From Planctomycetota bacterium (GTDB lineage: Bacteria > Planctomycetota > Phycisphaerae > Phycisphaerales > SM1A02): a stretch of DNA of 64,000 bases. The notes under the pieces were generated by a model. The model did not search any database. It saw nothing but the letters and a program-made list of their open reading frames with translations, and had not been told where the DNA came from. Shown piece by piece: positions 63,473-64,000 of this stretch. The stretch spans positions 62,001 through 126,000 of the forward strand of contig JACZRS010000011.1 of the NCBI GenBank assembly GCA_022574595.1, given 5' to 3'. The stretch's first letter is position 1, and each line of letters opens with the position of its first letter. A program made the translations under genes and the position numbers.

Positions 63473-63616
63473 AAGATTGGCATGGTGGCATCAAGTGGTG
63501 AGCCGGGGCGTCTCGGCTTTGTGAGTCGCCTATGGAGACCCCGCACCGAGTGATGTCGGGTGTTAAAATAAGCGCACGAACCTACAACGAAGTTTCAACG
63601 TCGCTCGGGCTGGGGA

Positions 63617-63633
63617 TCCCGATGGAATCGGGA
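63617..63633. repeat. 17-bp palindrome TCCCGAT-type
   Basis: TCCCGAT-GGA-ATCGGGA, related to the palindrome at 59829-59845. Confidence 0.6.
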
Positions 63634-63676
63634 GCTCGCTAAAACACTTTTATATTCGCTATTAATCTCCGTAGCT

Positions 63677-63695
63677 CCGGCGATGCCATCGCCGG
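63677..63695. repeat. 19-bp palindrome with GTAG head
   Basis: CCGGCGATG-C-CATCGCCGG, preceded by GTAGCT. The GTAG head followed by a GC-rich palindrome is the layout of classic REP sequences, and this one ends 19 bases before the 3' end of the last gene. Confidence 0.55.
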
Positions 63696-63714
63696 CTTTA
63701 CAGTGAAGTCTTCC

Positions 63715-64000
63715 TTACAGGCACGGCCCCCAATTTGCGAACAAGATCAAGAGGTCTGCGGTATCTACGGCGCCGCTGTCATCAAAATCAGCAGGTCCAT
63801 CAGTTCCCCACTGGGCAAATAGCTCCAGAAGATCAGATGTACTTACCGTGCCATCGCCGTCGAGATCCTCAGCGCAACCTGCCTCAATGAGATTTATTGT
63901 GATGTCATCGAAATACGCACCAATGCCCGGCACCTGGGAATTACCTTCGTTGGCAACTTGAAAGTGAAGCGAGACAATATCACCAAGTGGTTTATTAAAC
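63715..64000 (-). CDS. Dockerin-tailed secreted protein, C-terminal part
   Basis: The open frame runs off the right edge, so only the last 94 residues are visible. They contain the end of a beta-sandwich-like domain (VSLHFQVANEGNSQVPGIGA, then YFDDITINL), which suggests a PEP-CTERM or choice-of-anchor-type domain, and the paired dockerin-like tail ([21 protein letters not shown] and [23 protein letters not shown]). It is convergent with the beta-helix gene. Confidence 0.8.
   Translation of the reverse strand, partial: FNKPLGDIVSLHFQVANEGNSQVPGIGAYFDDITINLIEAGCAEDLDGDGTVSTSDLLELFAQWGTDGPADFDDSGAVDTADLLILFANWGPCL

Larger units (their letters stand above)
63473..63714. other. Spacer with two palindromes
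   Basis: A 240-base gap between convergent dockerin-tail genes. It holds palindromes at 63617-63633 and 63677-63695, which may serve as terminators or be REP-type repeats. No gene seen. Confidence 0.5.

Overview
The window looks like chromosomal DNA of a planctomycete, most likely class Phycisphaerae. The taxonomic clues are: secreted proteins ending in a paired dockerin-like tail (LNGDG...LFAQWGT...[11 protein letters not shown]), small membrane proteins ending in a CxxCGY(D/N)L...GCPECGW zinc ribbon, a LptD-type outer-membrane protein, and a moderately low-GC background with many short palindromic repeats. This assignment is inferred from gene content; there is no rRNA gene in the window.

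Layout. 1-2.1 kb: a secreted thioredoxin (cut by the window edge), a CPBP membrane protease, ribosomal protein S20 and tRNA-Arg(ACG). 2.1-11.2 kb: short repeats, a DUF6159 membrane protein, a zinc-ribbon membrane protein with a 158-bp two-hairpin element upstream, a secreted coiled-coil protein, two secreted beta-propeller proteins with dockerin-like tails, a sialidase-like protein and an MFS transporter. 11.4-28.8 kb: a large chemosensory locus, all on the + strand: a dCache/HAMP/SpoIIE phosphatase, CheX, CheY, a DUF342 (FapA-like) protein, a two-Hpt CheA, CheW, a porin, an MCP with three CHASE3-like modules, then CheR, CheD, an HDOD protein, a second CheY, a second CheX-like protein and CheB. 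The segment from the middle of cheA to the end of the MCP gene is visibly richer in G+C than both flanks. 28.8-32.8 kb: two more zinc-ribbon paralogues with a second copy of the 158-bp element, an ABM-domain protein and an ABC-2 permease. 33.2-43.8 kb: rny, a four-helix-bundle (23S-IVP-type) gene bracketed by inverted arrays of a 14-nt repeat, efp, rsmA, mtnP, then on the - strand lptD, ftsY, nusB and ribH, and a UbiA-type protein on +. 44.2-52.8 kb: an NtrC-type regulator, a DUF6899-like protein, a nucleotidyltransferase with its small partner, a division/wall block (ftsI, ftsL-like, LysM protein, rsmH), sppA, an orphan nucleotidyltransferase and a small membrane protein. 52.9-59.5 kb: sucB, sucA and priA on -. 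59.5-64 kb: an accessory region with an FG-GAP repeat protein interrupted at a G9 tract, a degraded IS630-type transposase fragment, a parallel beta-helix protein and the C-terminus of another dockerin-tailed protein.

How the parts fit. The chemosensory genes form an apparently complete excitation and adaptation system (MCP, CheW, CheA, CheY, CheR, CheB, CheD, with CheX as likely CheY-P phosphatases), but no flagellar or pilus gene is present here, so its output is open. The most unusual features are the 14-nt inverted-array cassette between rny and efp (34845-35382), the 158-bp two-hairpin element found twice upstream of paralogous zinc-ribbon genes, the composition break inside cheA, and the G9 frameshift tract in the FG-GAP gene.
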